NCBI GenBank assembly: GCA_964384215.1
Contig: CAYLLB010000008.1
Coordinates: forward strand, 67,216 to 131,215
Length of the DNA stretch: 64,000 bases
Direction of reading: 5' to 3'
Source of the DNA: JAJFUV01 sp964384215
Lineage (GTDB): Bacteria > Acidobacteriota > Terriglobia > Bryobacterales > Bryobacteraceae
A program made the position numbers and the translations under genes. How positions within the stretch are numbered: the first letter of the stretch is position 1; each line of letters opens with the position of its first letter. Under the pieces are notes generated by a model. That model was not told the origin of the DNA. It saw only the letters and a program-made list of their open reading frames with translations, and did no database searches. Positions 63,689 to 64,000 of the stretch are shown here, one piece after another.

Positions 63689-63744
63689 AAAAAGTTCGCA
63701 GATTGAGCCCTGTTTTGCGCAATGGACCGATCTGCGAACTTTTT
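63689..63744. terminator. 15-bp perfect inverted repeat with A5/T5 ends (possible bidirectional terminator)
   Basis: AAAAAGTTCGCAGAT (63689-63703) and ATCTGCGAACTTTTT (63730-63744) are perfect reverse complements around a 26-nt loop, starting 20 bp after the sigma-like stop codon. The flanking A- and T-runs fit an intrinsic terminator on either strand, although the loop is long for one. It could alternatively be a regulator site in the CRISPR leader. Confidence 0.6.
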
Positions 63745-63793
63745 CTCTTGAATCGCGCCGGCAACCGCCGTAAAATGAAAAGGTTGTAAAGCG

Positions 63794-63980
63794 GCTGCAG
63801 CCGCCTGCCCCGATGAGAAGGGGACTGAAACTCTCTCTTAATGAATTCCACGGCGGCCGGATGATTGCTGCAGCCGCCTGCCCCGATGAGAAGGGGACTG
63901 AAACATCAGACCTTCCGGCTTCAGCCCCGTGAGTTCACGTTCGCTGCCGCCGCCTGCCCCGATGAGAACGGGACTGAACC
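63794..63980 (+). CRISPR. Short CRISPR array, three 38-bp repeats (third degenerate)
   Basis: Repeats lie at 63794-63831, 63867-63904 and 63943-63980, with unrelated spacers of 35 bp (63832-63866) and 38 bp (63905-63942). The first two repeats are identical. The third has three changes, all to C, including one in its CCCC/GGGG hairpin stem and one in the terminal GAAAC. Repeats end ACTGAAAC, the usual 8-nt crRNA tag of Class 1 systems, which orients the array rightward with the leader to the left and the degenerate repeat at the distal end. The window ends 20 bp later, so continuation is possible. No cas gene is visible here. Confidence 0.78.
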
Positions 63981-64000
63981 GCAGGCCGGACGGGATCGGC

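Overview
The window looks like chromosomal DNA of an Acidobacteriota member, most plausibly the Bryobacter/Solibacter branch. This is inferred, not proven. The clues are high GC, two very large TonB-dependent receptors with an N-terminal carboxypeptidase-regulatory-like domain and no SusD partner, and many secreted carbohydrate-active proteins (DUF6259, DUF4838, GH92, GH38-like, GH106-like). There are no phage structural genes, transposases or rRNA.

Layout. Positions 1-15458 hold a block of secreted glycan-degrading proteins: an edge-truncated alpha/beta hydrolase, a GH38-like protein, two tandem DUF6259 paralogs that share a nearly identical 465-bp 5' segment, an esterase, a GH106-like protein and two uncharacterised secreted proteins. 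Positions 15459-33765 (minus strand) form one long utilisation locus. It reads IclR regulator, DapA-family lyase/aldolase, two TonB-dependent receptors, two NHL beta-propeller proteins, GH92 alpha-mannosidase, DUF4838 protein, then a histidine kinase and a REC-PAS regulator. The IclR gene and the first receptor gene have sigma-70-like promoters carrying the same octamer at the same place in the spacer, which suggests one operator. Hairpins sit in the gaps flanking the receptor genes.

Positions 33854-58914 are mixed housekeeping and accessory genes: FGE-domain protein, PLP decarboxylase, alkaline phosphatase, murI, ACT-domain protein, split transketolase, a HisKA_3/NarL two-component pair, an unusual PaaK C-terminal-like protein, tRNA-Leu(UAG), a bacterial serpin, a WG-repeat protein, a ceramidase-like protein, a 33-residue membrane peptide, an FG-GAP/VCBS protein, an FAD oxidoreductase, aspartate kinase, a SASA-type esterase, a nitroreductase and a GH13 phosphorylase-like enzyme.

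Positions 59000-64000 are the least ordinary part. A minus-strand cysteine-rich protein ends in an SSB-type acidic tail (DDDVPF). It is separated by a 13-bp perfect inverted repeat from a divergent plus-strand cluster: a YdjM/DUF457-like membrane protein, a YaaW-like membrane protein and a protein with an anti-sigma-type HX3CX2C zinc motif. A consensus-like promoter then precedes a sigma-70 region 2 protein. A 15-bp perfect inverted repeat and a short CRISPR array (three 38-bp repeats, the last degenerate) follow at the window edge. No cas gene is visible, so a link between the sigma/zinc-finger genes and the array is only a hypothesis.
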